Part shown: one piece after another, positions 47,761 to 56,764 of the stretch
Numbering within the stretch: the first letter of the stretch is position 1
How the letters are laid out: the number at the start of each line of letters is the position of its first letter
Translations under genes and position numbers: made by a program
NCBI GenBank assembly: GCA_024697225.1
Contig: JAILGA010000136.1
Span: 1 to 64,000, forward strand
Source: Lachnospiraceae bacterium
Lineage (GTDB): Bacteria; Bacillota; Clostridia; Lachnospirales; Lachnospiraceae
DNA: 64,000 nt
Reading direction: 5' to 3'
Notes under the pieces: model-generated
What the model was told of the DNA's origin: nothing
Databases searched by the model: none
The model's input: only the letters and a program-made list of their open reading frames with translations

Positions 47761-49688
47761 TATCCATTTACCTCTTCAGCCATTCTTTCTATTTCTTTTC
47801 TCGACAGGGGTCTTGAAAAATAATTGCCCTGATACCAGTTTATCTTAAGCTTCTTTGTGCGCTCAAACTGTTCTCTCGTCTCAACGCCCACAACAACAAC
47901 CTCGTGTCCCAGCTCATGTATCAGTCTCACGCTGTTTTCAAGGACCGTCCAGCCCTCTTCGCCCTTTTCCGCCTCCCACAGGAGACGTCTGTCCATCTTT
48001 ATCATATCCAGATCCAGCGAAAAGATCGAATGCATGTTGGAATATCCGGTTCCGTATGCCTCCATTGAGAACATGTACCCCTCACTCTTAAGCTCCCTGA
48101 TGACCGCATCGAGAGAGTTATAATCAAGCGAGGCAACAGTTTCAGTTATCTCAAAGTTGATACGCGACGGATCCACTCCATGGGCTGTTACTATTTTCTT
48201 TACGTTTGCGGCAAATCCCGCACTCATGCATTGTATCACAGACAGGTTCACATTTATATACCTGATGCCTAATTTATCAGGTATCCCGCTGACAAAGAAG
48301 TTGCAAACCTCATCAAGCGTATATTCCCCTATCTGCTCTATCATACCGTTTCTCTCTGCGGCCGGTATGAAATCTCCCGGGAAGAGTTCTCCGAACTCCG
48401 GATCGCTCAGTCTTATGAGAGATTCCGCGGAGTATATGGTCCTGCCGTCAGGAGTATACACCGGCTGATAGTAAACCCTGAAATTGTGTTCCGCAAGTCC
48501 CCTGTGAAGTGCCGTCTCGAGATTTGCCCTGTAAAGTATGGCTCTCAGATCGTCGCCCACAAGTATCGAACCCGATTCACAGGTAGGCAGAGGCGATTCG
48601 CACATAAGAAGGACATCACTTGCGGATTTGAGCTCATCCGGTATGGCTGCGTACATTATCACGCCCTGTATCTTTATGGCTTTTCCGTTAAACTCCCATC
48701 CCTCTTCAAATTTCCAGGCGATCATCTGCGACAGGAATCTGACATGTCCTTCCTTGCCCCTCAGATCCAGAAGTATAAAGGAAGTCTGCGTAACCCTGTA
48801 GATCATATAGCGGTGATAGACCGATGTGAGGTAGTCGGACACCATACTTATCACCTGTTCTGTGTTGGACGCGCCAACCACCCTTTGAAGCGCTTCCGTA
48901 TTTGTCAGCCGCACGCAGATGCAGTAAAACTTGCGGCCGGCGCCGAAATAGCTCTCCATATCCTGCATCAGTGCACTTCTGTTGTATACGCCTGTTTCGG
49001 TATCAAGCCTGTCTTCATCAAATTCAAGGGCGAGCATCAGTCCCATAAGGGCAATGGCTTCCCCGAACAACTCCGTGTTGGTATCAGGATAAAAAAGCTG
49101 CACCGCTATACCCAGACCGCCTATTAACAGGGAGATCATGAGGATCAGCCGTCTCTTTTTCGTCGTCCCCGCCCATTGGGTCATGAACTGTCTCATGGCC
49201 AGCACTATATAGAAAAACCCGGTGGCGTATACGATATAAAGCGCTACACCTCTCACAAAAACAGATGAGTCGTCAAAATCCCACACCAGATGCAGAAAGG
49301 GATTTAACAGTACCAGCAGTTCGCATACCGCAAAAGGCATGATATACAGGACGTGCATATATGTTCTTACGCGCTGGAAGCTTCGGGTCGCACTGAGTGA
49401 ATAATAAAACAGCAGCGGCGGCAGAACGCCGTGCAGGACAAAATACAGATAATTGGAAGCAAGAGCCGCGTTAAGAGCTGTACGTCTTACCGCCATGTCT
49501 CCGTAATTGCAGTTGTAAATTATATTTGCAAACGCCGTCAGGCCGAGCGAAATGGTCATCACAATATACAGCACATTCTGCGGCCTGTCCGTGTGACGCT
49601 GTGCCAGAGTAAAGATAAGGCACGACATCGAAACAAGTATTGTGGCCTGGAACAAGGCGGTCTCATTTACATAGTTCAGTATCGTCAT
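47760..49688 (-). CDS. Seven-helix membrane protein with degenerate GGDEF and EAL domains
   Basis: A 642-residue protein: about seven N-terminal helices (to about 225), a GGDEF-like domain starting DTETGVYNRSAL, and an EAL-like domain (about 385-640). The GGDEF active site is absent (YRVTQTSFILLD at that place). In the EAL domain AESLIRL replaces EAL, and NVNLS and NFEITE are kept. The catalytic aspartate pair is lost (SMEAYGTGYSN instead of DDFGTGYS), while GVETREQ remains. It is unlikely to make or degrade c-di-GMP but may still bind it. It overlaps the stop of the hybrid kinase gene by 4 nt. Confidence 0.85.
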   Translation of the reverse strand: MTILNYVNETALFQATILVSMSCLIFTLAQRHTDRPQNVLYIVMTISLGLTAFANIIYNCNYGDMAVRRTALNAALASNYLYFVLHGVLPPLLFYYSLSATRSFQRVRTYMHVLYIMPFAVCELLVLLNPFLHLVWDFDDSSVFVRGVALYIVYATGFFYIVLAMRQFMTQWAGTTKKRRLILMISLLIGGLGIAVQLFYPDTNTELFGEAIALMGLMLALEFDEDRLDTETGVYNRSALMQDMESYFGAGRKFYCICVRLTNTEALQRVVGASNTEQVISMVSDYLTSVYHRYMIYRVTQTSFILLDLRGKEGHVRFLSQMIAWKFEEGWEFNGKAIKIQGVIMYAAIPDELKSASDVLLMCESPLPTCESGSILVGDDLRAILYRANLETALHRGLAEHNFRVYYQPVYTPDGRTIYSAESLIRLSDPEFGELFPGDFIPAAERNGMIEQIGEYTLDEVCNFFVSGIPDKLGIRYINVNLSVIQCMSAGFAANVKKIVTAHGVDPSRINFEITETVASLDYNSLDAVIRELKSEGYMFSMEAYGTGYSNMHSIFSLDLDMIKMDRRLLWEAEKGEEGWTVLENSVRLIHELGHEVVVVGVETREQFERTKKLKINWYQGNYFSRPLSRKEIERMAEEVNG

Positions 49689-52600
49689 TTACCGTCCCCC
49701 TGATCTCCCAGCGCCTCATTGATGATCCCCGTCATTTTGTCCCAGTCCAGAATCTCAAGTGCCTCCCTGAGACTCTGTATCCGTGCGGCATCGGTCTTCG
49801 GCAGCACATAGCCCGCCATTTCATCCAGAACGAACGATGAATCGTCAAAATCCATGGAGGCCACAAAATCCGCCAGGGCCTGATAGCCTTCCTTCAGCGT
49901 GACATCATCTATCGGCGGCTCATCGCTTCCTTCTTTCTCTTTTGCCCCGTCATCCGCCGAAAAGACCTTCTTCAATCTTGCGTCGATATCCTCAAGATGA
50001 TCCAAAAGTACGGGCGTTTTGCTCTCTATCGTCTCCGTATCGCCGGCATCGCCCGCCTGCTCGAGCACCCAGGCCTCCTCACCCAGATCAAGCGCTCCTA
50101 TCACCCTCGAAGTACTCTTTAAGCTGTGAACCCTTATTGTATAGTTTTCCCAGTCCTCCTCTTCAAAGAACTGTCTTACTTCTTTTATCTTGGAGGCAAG
50201 CGAACTCACATAGATCTTCAGGGCATCCAGATATCCGTCAATGCCGCCGCATCTGACAAGACCCTCCTTAATGTCTATCTCGGGCGCATTCTCCCTCAGC
50301 AGGCTTATCACGCCGTTTTCGGGCTCTCCGGAGGGAGCTTCTTCATTTGCCGCACCGCCTTCTCCTGACCCCGTGAAGATCACCTTGTCCTGAGGAAGAT
50401 ATTTGATCAGCGTCTGTTCCAGCTTTCTGGTCTCGATAGGCTTGGTCAGATAGTCATCAAAGCCCTCTGCGAGGAACTTCTCTCTCGCCCCGGAGAGCGC
50501 GTTAGCCGTGAGGACTATGACAGGCGTCTCGCGGTTCTTATTCTCCCTTGCATCTCTCAGGCGCTTAAATGTCGTGGTGCCGTCCATCTCAGGCATTCTG
50601 TAGTCAAGGAATATGCAGTCATATTTGGTCACAGCCGTCATTTCAAGGCACTCCATGCCGCTTATGGCTGTATCTATGATGAGTTTTGTCTTCTTCAGAA
50701 GTCCCTTTACCACCGTCAGGTTCATGGGCGTATCATCGACGACCAGGATACGCGCATCCGGTGCCGTGAAGGATTCGCGGTATTCCACTCTGCTCTCGGT
50801 GGTGATCCTGTATCTTTCCTTGAGGTTTCCGATCGGCTTCCTGTCGAGCACCATTTGGGGGAATCTGATGCTGAAGGTGCTGCCCTGTCCGTATACGCTC
50901 TTTACATCGATATCGCCGCTCATAAGCTTCAGCAGGTTCTGGGTTATGGCTAGTCCCAGCCCCGTGCCCTCGACCGTACGGTTCTTATCAATATCCAGTC
51001 TCTGGAAGGTCCCGAAGAGATTCCCCATATCCTCTTCTTTGATACCTATACCCGTATCGGTGATGTCCACCAGCAGCTGTATGGTATCCTCGTCAAGATA
51101 TCTTCCGTGCACGGAGAGCTTAACATAGCCCTCATTGGTATATTTGACAGCATTATTCAGGATGTTGACGATGATCTGCCTTATCCTCATCTCATCGCCG
51201 AAGAGATCCTCCGGAAGAGTCTCATCGATATCAAGCCTGAATTCCAGGTTTTTCTGCGCGATCTTTACCTGTATCATATTTGCGACATCGTTTATGACGG
51301 AGGACAGGCCGTATTCAACAGGCACGATTTCCATGTTGCCCGCTTCAATCTTGGAGAAGTCAAGGATATCATTGATCAGCGACAACAGGGTATTTCCTGC
51401 TCTTTCGATATCCCTTGCATACGAGATTATATTGCCGTCGCCACACTCCCTCAGTATCATCTCGTTCATACCCAGTATCGCGTTGATGGGGGTTCTGATC
51501 TCATGGGACATATTGGCAAGGAAGCTTGATTTTGCTTCACTCTTGGCTCTTGCCTGCTGCTCCTCCCTTCTTGCAACCTCGGTGACTCGAAGGATCGATA
51601 TCAGCTCATTCTGAGTGACCGGCTTGGAATAATAATCTCCCTGAAGATAATCAACATCCAGTTCCGAGAGCCTGTCGACCTGCGCCTGAGTCCTGATGCC
51701 GCGGATAAGGATCTGTCTGTGCATCTGGGATATCATGCGCACGCTGTTCTCGACTATGCGGTAGCCCAGATCATCGTCCCTGCCGCCGTCGCTGTCCAGC
51801 ATCAGCTCCACGTCCATATTTACGACGTCAAAATGCATTTCAGTCAGCGACTGCAGGTTGGAATCACCCATTCCGAAGCGGTCTAGCGAAAGCTTGAACC
51901 CCATCTCCCTCATTGTGCCTATGACCTGCTTCAGCAGAGGATAATCGCCCGCTGTGGCAAATTCCCTCAGCTCAAAGTTTATGAAGGAGGCATCCACACC
52001 GTATTTGCGTATGTACTTTTTAAGATCCTCAAGGAAAGAGGGATTCAGGCACTGATGAGCGGAGATGCCGACATTTATGCGCTGCAGTCCCATCTCCGTG
52101 GGGATACCGCTGGAAAGGAACAGGCATATTTCCTCAAAGATCAGGGTGTTCAGTCTCTCCATGATGTCGCTTTTGGCGGCTATGGGCAGGAAGTCCTCCG
52201 GATACAGCACTTCCAGTTTGGAATCAAGGAGCCTGAACTGGGCCTCAGCGGAATGTATCGATTTGCTCTTAAGATTGTAGACCGGCTGATAATAAATCTC
52301 AAAATTGTGCTCCGCAAAACCCTTGACGAGCGCCTCCTCAATCTGAGCATCTCTTTTGATAAACTTAAGTTCCTCGCCCGTGAGTATCCTTCTCCCCTCG
52401 GATACCGGTATGGCACAGTCGAGCATAAGCATCACATCCTCAACAGAACGGTATTCCTCGGGCATGGCGGCTATCAGCAGCACGGCCTTGAGTCGCATAT
52501 CCGCCCCGTTTCCCGTCCAGGGCGCGTCAAATCGTCTGGTTATCTCGTATGCCAGATTTCTTACCTTTTCCGCGTCATAATCCTTGCATAGAAGCAAAAA

Positions 52601-53509
52601 CGAAGACTGCGAACGATAAATATTATACTTGTCATATATCCCTGCCAGATAATCGGCCACATCCTTAAGTACAGCGTCGGAATCGCCCGAACCGGTCACG
52701 CGCTGGAGCATATCGGCATTTGTGATCCTTATGCATATCATTGATGCCTTGATCTTAAGCCTTAAGAGATTGGCCACATCCGCAGCGAGTGCGCTTCTGT
52801 TGCAGACACCCGTAGCCGTATCAGTCCTGTCATCCTCCTTTTCGACGGTAAAGAGGATTCCGCTGAACGCCATGGCCTCGAACATCAGCTCAACCCTCAG
52901 CTTTATGTTCACCATCTGCAGTACGACTCCCAGGATGGCTATACCGAAGCTGTACAGCAGGGCCCACCTTCTTCTGAAGGTCAGCATTTTCCAGTACCTC
53001 AGCAGATGCACAATGGCCAGAGCGATGTAGAGTCCCGATACCGCATAGAGTACCGCTTCGCCCCAGCCGCGGTTCATCTGCTGATTCTGATCATAATAGT
53101 ACACAAAATGAACCATGGGGTTTATCAGCGCCATTATCTCGATCAGGATACACGGGATCATCGTTATGAACTGCCGCAAACGGCTGTGGGCATATATAAC
53201 CCCGCTCACCATGGCGACATAAAGATAGAACATGACCGGAAGCAGCGTGTGGATCACAAAATAGATATACTGAGAGGTTTCCATTATTAAACGTGCAGTT
53301 ATATCCATCGCTGCATACTCTCTGGTAAATACGACAGCTATCGAGGTAGCTGAGCTGATCACCGTGAATATGAGCAATAACGAAAACACCCAGTTCTGGG
53401 CCTTTTTATTCGGTATCTCGATCGCATGATAAATGAACGTAGCAAGGCAGATCACCGTTGCTGCGATGAAATACGAAGACTCGTAATAATGTTTCAGAAA
53501 AACATCCAT
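49685..53509 (-). CDS. Giant hybrid kinase: 7TM, pseudo-GGDEF, pseudo-EAL, HisKA, HATPase, receiver, HPt
   Basis: From the ATG at 53509 the protein is 1274 residues. Order: about seven helices (to about 235), GGDEF-like (TATGVCNRSALA, no GGDEF signature), EAL-like (AEAQFRLL, LSLDRFGMGDSN, GIRTQAQ; catalytic residues lost), HisKA (NMSHEIRTPINAILGMNE), HATPase (NILNNAVKYTNEG, DTGIGI, GTGLGLA). A receiver follows (VVDDTPMN, FLDYRMPEMDG, LTANA, LTKP), then an HPt (IRVHSLKSTSRVIGA) and a C-terminal helical module. It holds all parts of a phosphorelay in one chain. Later ATGs fit better than codons up to 53560, because the -10 box lies at 53552-53557; alignment with the protein encoded at 47760-49688 favours 53509 over 53533. 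It is divergent from cellobiose phosphorylase. Confidence 0.88.
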   Translation of the reverse strand: MDVFLKHYYESSYFIAATVICLATFIYHAIEIPNKKAQNWVFSLLLIFTVISSATSIAVVFTREYAAMDITARLIMETSQYIYFVIHTLLPVMFYLYVAMVSGVIYAHSRLRQFITMIPCILIEIMALINPMVHFVYYYDQNQQMNRGWGEAVLYAVSGLYIALAIVHLLRYWKMLTFRRRWALLYSFGIAILGVVLQMVNIKLRVELMFEAMAFSGILFTVEKEDDRTDTATGVCNRSALAADVANLLRLKIKASMICIRITNADMLQRVTGSGDSDAVLKDVADYLAGIYDKYNIYRSQSSFLLLCKDYDAEKVRNLAYEITRRFDAPWTGNGADMRLKAVLLIAAMPEEYRSVEDVMLMLDCAIPVSEGRRILTGEELKFIKRDAQIEEALVKGFAEHNFEIYYQPVYNLKSKSIHSAEAQFRLLDSKLEVLYPEDFLPIAAKSDIMERLNTLIFEEICLFLSSGIPTEMGLQRINVGISAHQCLNPSFLEDLKKYIRKYGVDASFINFELREFATAGDYPLLKQVIGTMREMGFKLSLDRFGMGDSNLQSLTEMHFDVVNMDVELMLDSDGGRDDDLGYRIVENSVRMISQMHRQILIRGIRTQAQVDRLSELDVDYLQGDYYSKPVTQNELISILRVTEVARREEQQARAKSEAKSSFLANMSHEIRTPINAILGMNEMILRECGDGNIISYARDIERAGNTLLSLINDILDFSKIEAGNMEIVPVEYGLSSVINDVANMIQVKIAQKNLEFRLDIDETLPEDLFGDEMRIRQIIVNILNNAVKYTNEGYVKLSVHGRYLDEDTIQLLVDITDTGIGIKEEDMGNLFGTFQRLDIDKNRTVEGTGLGLAITQNLLKLMSGDIDVKSVYGQGSTFSIRFPQMVLDRKPIGNLKERYRITTESRVEYRESFTAPDARILVVDDTPMNLTVVKGLLKKTKLIIDTAISGMECLEMTAVTKYDCIFLDYRMPEMDGTTTFKRLRDARENKNRETPVIVLTANALSGAREKFLAEGFDDYLTKPIETRKLEQTLIKYLPQDKVIFTGSGEGGAANEEAPSGEPENGVISLLRENAPEIDIKEGLVRCGGIDGYLDALKIYVSSLASKIKEVRQFFEEEDWENYTIRVHSLKSTSRVIGALDLGEEAWVLEQAGDAGDTETIESKTPVLLDHLEDIDARLKKVFSADDGAKEKEGSDEPPIDDVTLKEGYQALADFVASMDFDDSSFVLDEMAGYVLPKTDAARIQSLREALEILDWDKMTGIINEALGDQGDGK

Positions 53510-53551
53510 CAGTGGTCCGCTATCTCCGTTCATGCATAAAAATACACAATA

Positions 53552-53579
53552 ATTATACATGAAAATGATACATTGTAAA
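53552..53579 (-). promoter_or_regulatory. Promoter of the giant hybrid kinase operon
   Basis: Minus strand TTTACA (53574-53579), 16-bp spacer, TATAAT (53552-53557), with TG just before the -10. It leads the operon running to 44248. Confidence 0.75.
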
Positions 53580-53606
53580 ACAAAAAAAAACTTACAACAT
53601 CAAATC

Positions 53607-53626
53607 CCGTTGCAAATGCAAAACGG
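53607..53626. promoter_or_regulatory. Dyad overlapping the cellobiose phosphorylase -35 box, candidate operator
   Basis: TTGCAAATGCAA (53610-53621) is an inverted repeat (TTGCA-AA-TGCAA), flanked by CCG and CGG that extend the dyad imperfectly. It covers the -35 box, a typical repressor position. The regulator is unknown; LacI-type proteins often bind TTGCAA-like half-sites. Confidence 0.45.
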
Positions 53627-53638
53627 AAAACATATAAT
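53610..53638 (+). promoter_or_regulatory. Promoter of cellobiose phosphorylase
   Basis: TTGCAA (53610-53615), 17-bp spacer, perfect TATAAT (53633-53638), 46 bp before the ATG. Confidence 0.82.
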
Positions 53639-53683
53639 TGTCTTGTAACCCTCGTTTAACTCTCATCTTTACAGGAGGAACGC

Positions 53684-56197
53684 ATGAAATTCGGACATTT
53701 TGACGATCAGGCCAAAGAATATGTCATCACAACCCCCAAGACCCCGCTGCCCTGGATAAACTACCTCGGAAATCAGGATTTCTTTTCCCTGATCTCCAAC
53801 ACCTGCGGCGGATACACATTTTACAAGGATGCCAAGCTTCTGAGGCTCACTCGTTACCGCTATAACAACGTACCCTACGACAACAACGGCAAGTATTTCT
53901 ATATCAAGGACGGCGACCTGGTCTGGAATCCCGCATGGCAGCCCGTCAAGACCGATCTCGACTCCTATGAGTGCCGTCACGGTCTTGGTTATTCCACCTT
54001 CAGAGGCAGCAAAAACGGCGTCGAAGCAGATCTGCTCACCCTTGTTCCCATGGGCGACACCTGCGAAGTCACCAAGCTCACCGTCAAAAATACCGGGAGT
54101 GCGGCAAAGAAGCTCTCCGTATTCTCATATGTGGAATGGTGTCTGTGGAATGCCGATGACGACATGAAGAATTTCCAGAGAAATCTCTCAACCGGCGAAG
54201 TCGAGCTTGAACTTCCCAAGAGCCTTGCTTCCGACAAAGCATTTGAAGGCCGCCCCTGGATCTTCTCACATGATGAGGAGCGCACGACCATTTACCACAA
54301 AACGGAATACCGTGAGCGCAGAAATCACGTGGCTGTTTATTCCGTAAATGCGGAAGCCGATGCGATCGACACCTCCCGTGATGCCTTCCTCGGCGCTTAC
54401 AACGGCCCCGACCATCCGGATGCCGTCTTTGCAGGCAGAGGCACCAACAGTGTCGCCAGCGGCTGGTCACCCATCGCATCACAGCAGCTTGACTGCGAAC
54501 TCGCTCCCGGCGAAGAGAAGACCTGGGTCTTCGTACTTGCCTACGTTGAAAACCCCGATGATGACAAGTGGGCTCCCGGCACGGTTCCCACCGATGAGGT
54601 CGTGAACAAGAAGAATGCTCACGCTCTCCTTGCAAAGTATCAGAAGCCCGAAGATGTTGACAGTGCGCTTAAGACATTGCAGGCATATTGGGAGGATCTG
54701 CTCTCCTACTATCATGTGGAGTCCTCCAGCCCCGAGCTCAACAGAATGGCAAATATCTGGAACCAGTATCAGTGCATGGTCACCTTCAACATGAGCCGCT
54801 CAGCCTCATACTACGAGTCAGGCATCGGCCGCGGAATGGGCTTCAGGGATTCCTGCCAGGATCTTCTTGGTTTCGTGCATCTGATCCCCGACCGCGCAAG
54901 AGAGCGCATCATCGATATCGCATCCACCCAGTTTGAGGACGGCAGCGCGTATCACCAGTATCAACCTCTCACCAAGAAGGGCAATTCCGACATCGGTTCC
55001 GGCTTCAACGACGATCCGCTCTGGCTCATCGCGGGCACAAGTGCGTACATCCGCGAATCGGGTGATGCGACAATACTCGACGAGATCGTGCCCTTCGACA
55101 ATGATATGTCTGTTGCCAAGCCTCTCATGGAGCATCTGAAACGCTCCTTTGATTACATTGTGAACCACAAGGGTCCCCACGGTCTGCCCCTCATCGGCAG
55201 AGCCGACTGGAACGACTGCCTCAACCTCAACTGCTTCTCGGAGCATCCCGGTGAGAGCTTCCAGACCTTTGGTCCCTCTGAGGGCCCGGTTGCTGAATCG
55301 GTCTTCATCGGCGGAATGTTCGTAAAGTACGGCGAGGAATATGCGAAGCTCTGCGAGCTCAAGGGCGATACCGCCGAGGCCGCAAGAGCCCGCGAGGAAG
55401 TAAAAAAGATCTATGCCGCGATCCTCAAGGACGGCTGGGACGGCGACTGGTTCGTCCGCGCCTATGACGCTCACGGCAATAAGGTCGGTTCCAAAGAGTG
55501 CAAGGAAGGTCAGATCTTCATCGAGCCCCAGGGCTTCTGCGTACTGGCCGGCGTCGGTGTCGAGGAAGGTCTCGCCGAGAAGGCGCTTGCCTCCGTCAAG
55601 GAAAAGCTTGATACCAAGTACGGTATCATGATCCTGCAGCCCGCCTACACCGAGTATCATTTGGAACTCGGCGAGGTCAGCTCCTACCCTCCGGGGTACA
55701 AGGAGAACGCAGGTATCTTCTGCCACAACAATCCCTGGGTCTCCATCGCTGAGACAGTGCTCGGACACGGCGACAGAGCCTTTGAGATCTACAGGAAGAC
55801 CTGTCCTGCCTTCATCGAGGACATCAGCGAGATCCATTGCACGGAACCCTATGTGTATTCACAGATGGTAGCCGGAAAAGATGCTCACTTCTTCGGTCAG
55901 GGCAAGAACAGCTGGCTCACAGGTACCGCGGCATGGACATTTGTCAATGTCAGCCAGTACATCCTGGGTCTCTATCCCACTCTCTCCGGTCTGTCCGTCG
56001 ATCCCTGCGTCCCCGGAGACTTCGGCGACTTCAAGCTCACCAGAAAGTACCGCGGCGTGACCTATCACATCGACGTGAAGACCAACGGCAATGAAAAGGG
56101 CGTGAAGAAGATGACCGTTGACGGCGCGGTCGTAGACGGCAACGTGATCCCCTTCGATGCATCGAAAAAGGATGTCAGCGTGATTGTAGAGCTGTAA
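53684..56197 (+). CDS. cbp: Cellobiose phosphorylase (GH94)
   Basis: An 837-residue cytoplasmic enzyme that converts cellobiose and phosphate to glucose 1-phosphate and glucose. From memory it closely matches clostridial CepA/Cbp along its length: [64 protein letters not shown], the catalytic Asp in [31 protein letters not shown] and [10 protein letters not shown]. It is about 25 residues longer because of an insert around residues 185-205 before [11 protein letters not shown]. The ribosome site AGGAGG precedes the ATG. It is monocistronic and divergent from the giant sensor kinase operon. Its codon use is strongly biased to C-ending codons compared with neighbours, suggesting high expression. 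Confidence 0.95.
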   Translation: MKFGHFDDQAKEYVITTPKTPLPWINYLGNQDFFSLISNTCGGYTFYKDAKLLRLTRYRYNNVPYDNNGKYFYIKDGDLVWNPAWQPVKTDLDSYECRHGLGYSTFRGSKNGVEADLLTLVPMGDTCEVTKLTVKNTGSAAKKLSVFSYVEWCLWNADDDMKNFQRNLSTGEVELELPKSLASDKAFEGRPWIFSHDEERTTIYHKTEYRERRNHVAVYSVNAEADAIDTSRDAFLGAYNGPDHPDAVFAGRGTNSVASGWSPIASQQLDCELAPGEEKTWVFVLAYVENPDDDKWAPGTVPTDEVVNKKNAHALLAKYQKPEDVDSALKTLQAYWEDLLSYYHVESSSPELNRMANIWNQYQCMVTFNMSRSASYYESGIGRGMGFRDSCQDLLGFVHLIPDRARERIIDIASTQFEDGSAYHQYQPLTKKGNSDIGSGFNDDPLWLIAGTSAYIRESGDATILDEIVPFDNDMSVAKPLMEHLKRSFDYIVNHKGPHGLPLIGRADWNDCLNLNCFSEHPGESFQTFGPSEGPVAESVFIGGMFVKYGEEYAKLCELKGDTAEAARAREEVKKIYAAILKDGWDGDWFVRAYDAHGNKVGSKECKEGQIFIEPQGFCVLAGVGVEEGLAEKALASVKEKLDTKYGIMILQPAYTEYHLELGEVSSYPPGYKENAGIFCHNNPWVSIAETVLGHGDRAFEIYRKTCPAFIEDISEIHCTEPYVYSQMVAGKDAHFFGQGKNSWLTGTAAWTFVNVSQYILGLYPTLSGLSVDPCVPGDFGDFKLTRKYRGVTYHIDVKTNGNEKGVKKMTVDGAVVDGNVIPFDASKKDVSVIVEL

Positions 56198-56241
56198 ACG
56201 GAAGTTTGCGGGAAACCGGAACAAAAAAAGCCCCGAAATTG

Positions 56242-56279
56242 AACAGATCCCCGGAATCATAAGATTCCGGGGATCTGTT
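56242..56279 (-). terminator. 17-bp perfect hairpin between cellobiose phosphorylase and tRNA-Leu
   Basis: AACAGATCCCCGGAATC (56242-56258) and GATTCCGGGGATCTGTT (56263-56279) form a perfect 17-bp stem with a 4-nt loop. On the minus strand it starts 1 nt after the tRNA-Leu 3' end and is followed about 12 nt later by GGGGCTTTTTTTG. It probably ends tRNA-Leu transcription and may also stop read-through from the plus strand. Confidence 0.75.
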
Positions 56280-56280
56280 A

Positions 56281-56363
56281 TGCGGGTAGCCGGACTTGAA
56301 CCGGCACGGACAAAGTCCGAGAGATTTTAAGTCTCTTGCGTCTGCCTATTCCGCCATACCCGC
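56281..56363 (-). tRNA. tRNA-Leu(TAA)
   Basis: An 83-nt class II cloverleaf on the minus strand. Acceptor GCGGGTA pairs with TACCCGC; the anticodon stem AGAGA/TCTCT holds loop CTTAAAA with anticodon TAA. A long variable arm (CGGACTTTGTCCG) is present and the T arm contains GGTTCAAGTCC. The discriminator is A and CCA is not encoded. No promoter is visible between it and the structured element upstream. Confidence 0.94.
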
Positions 56364-56372
56364 GTTGCATGA

Positions 56373-56504
56373 GCAAGTGCGGCTCGTAAGATCAAGGCTT
56401 CAAGCGAGCTTGCTCGCTATGCCGCCTTGATCTTACGAGACATAAGCGGCGAAGCCGCGGACGGCACGCCGGTGCGAAGCACCAAGTGACGTCACCGCAC
56501 TTGC
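56373..56504. repeat. Multi-branched palindromic element with 10-bp terminal inverted repeats
   Basis: The 132-bp element is bounded by GCAAGTGCGG (56373-56382) and CCGCACTTGC (56495-56504), a perfect 10-bp terminal inverted repeat. Inside, CTCGTAAGATCAAGGC (56383-56398) pairs perfectly with GCCTTGATCTTACGAG (56424-56439) and encloses AGCGAGC-TT-GCTCGCT (56403-56418). Two further hairpins follow, GCGGC-GAA-GCCGC (56446-56458) and GGTGC-GAA-GCACC (56471-56483), then the palindrome GTGACGTCAC (56486-56495). Almost every base is in a stem. The two small hairpins contain GCGAAGC, known as an exceptionally stable DNA mini-hairpin. The element lies between the tRNA-Ile2 terminator and tRNA-Leu. It could be a MITE-like or REP-like repeat or a structured RNA. 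Confidence 0.85.
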
Positions 56505-56551
56505 CAATCATACTGCCCTCAACACCGAAGCAGCTGCATGCAATCCTGCTT

Positions 56552-56579
56552 AAAAAATGAGCCGCCCTAAGGCGGCTCA
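56552..56579 (-). terminator. Intrinsic terminator of tRNA-Ile2
   Basis: TGAGCCGCC (56558-56566) and GGCGGCTCA (56571-56579) form a perfect 9-bp stem with a CTAA loop. On the minus strand a T tract (56552-56557) follows directly. Confidence 0.92.
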
Positions 56580-56581
56580 AG

Positions 56582-56655
56582 TGGACCCCCAGGGACTCGA
56601 ACCCGGGACCGATCGGTTATGAGCCGACTGCTCTAACCAACTGAGCTAGGGGTCC
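56582..56655 (-). tRNA. tRNA with CAT anticodon, probably tRNA-Ile2
   Basis: A 74-nt cloverleaf on the minus strand. Acceptor GGACCCC pairs with GGGGTCC; the D arm is TAGCTCAGTTGGTTAGAGC; anticodon loop CTCATAA has anticodon CAT; the T arm has GGTTCGAGTCC. The GGACC start and arm sequences look like the Bacillus tRNA-Ile2, whose C34 is changed to lysidine, more than elongator tRNA-Met. An elongator Met identity remains possible. CCA is not encoded. Confidence 0.85.
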
Positions 56656-56669
56656 AAACACAATTAGAT

Positions 56670-56698
56670 ACTTTATCAGTTATCATCCCTATTGTCAA
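56670..56698 (-). promoter_or_regulatory. Promoter of tRNA-Ile2
   Basis: Minus strand TTGACA (56693-56698), 17-bp spacer, TAAAGT (56670-56675), ending 14 bp before the tRNA 5' end. Confidence 0.82.
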
Positions 56699-56764
56699 TA
56701 CCAAATATTTTCTTTAATTCACCTTTGCGGGAGTCCGGCAGGCTCCCGCCAGATTGACTACCGT

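Noticed and set aside
53510..53560. Longer N-terminus of the giant hybrid kinase starting at 53560
   Set aside because: The promoter -10 box at 53552-53557 would lie inside the coding region, and the homologous protein at 47760-49688 begins at the position equivalent to 53509.
54818..55837. 339-codon open frame on the minus strand inside cellobiose phosphorylase
   Set aside because: Arises from the strong C-ending codon bias of the phosphorylase; composition (Val/Ala/Asp/Gly) is typical of a shadow frame.
56582..56655. Initiator tRNA-Met
   Set aside because: The acceptor begins with a normal G-C pair and the anticodon stem lacks the three consecutive G-C pairs of initiator tRNA; the arms look like tRNA-Ile2.
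56727..56749. Hairpin GCGGGAG/CTCCCGC as the terminator of the yfcE-like gene
   Set aside because: The stem is good but neither strand has a T tract after it, so I do not call it an intrinsic terminator.
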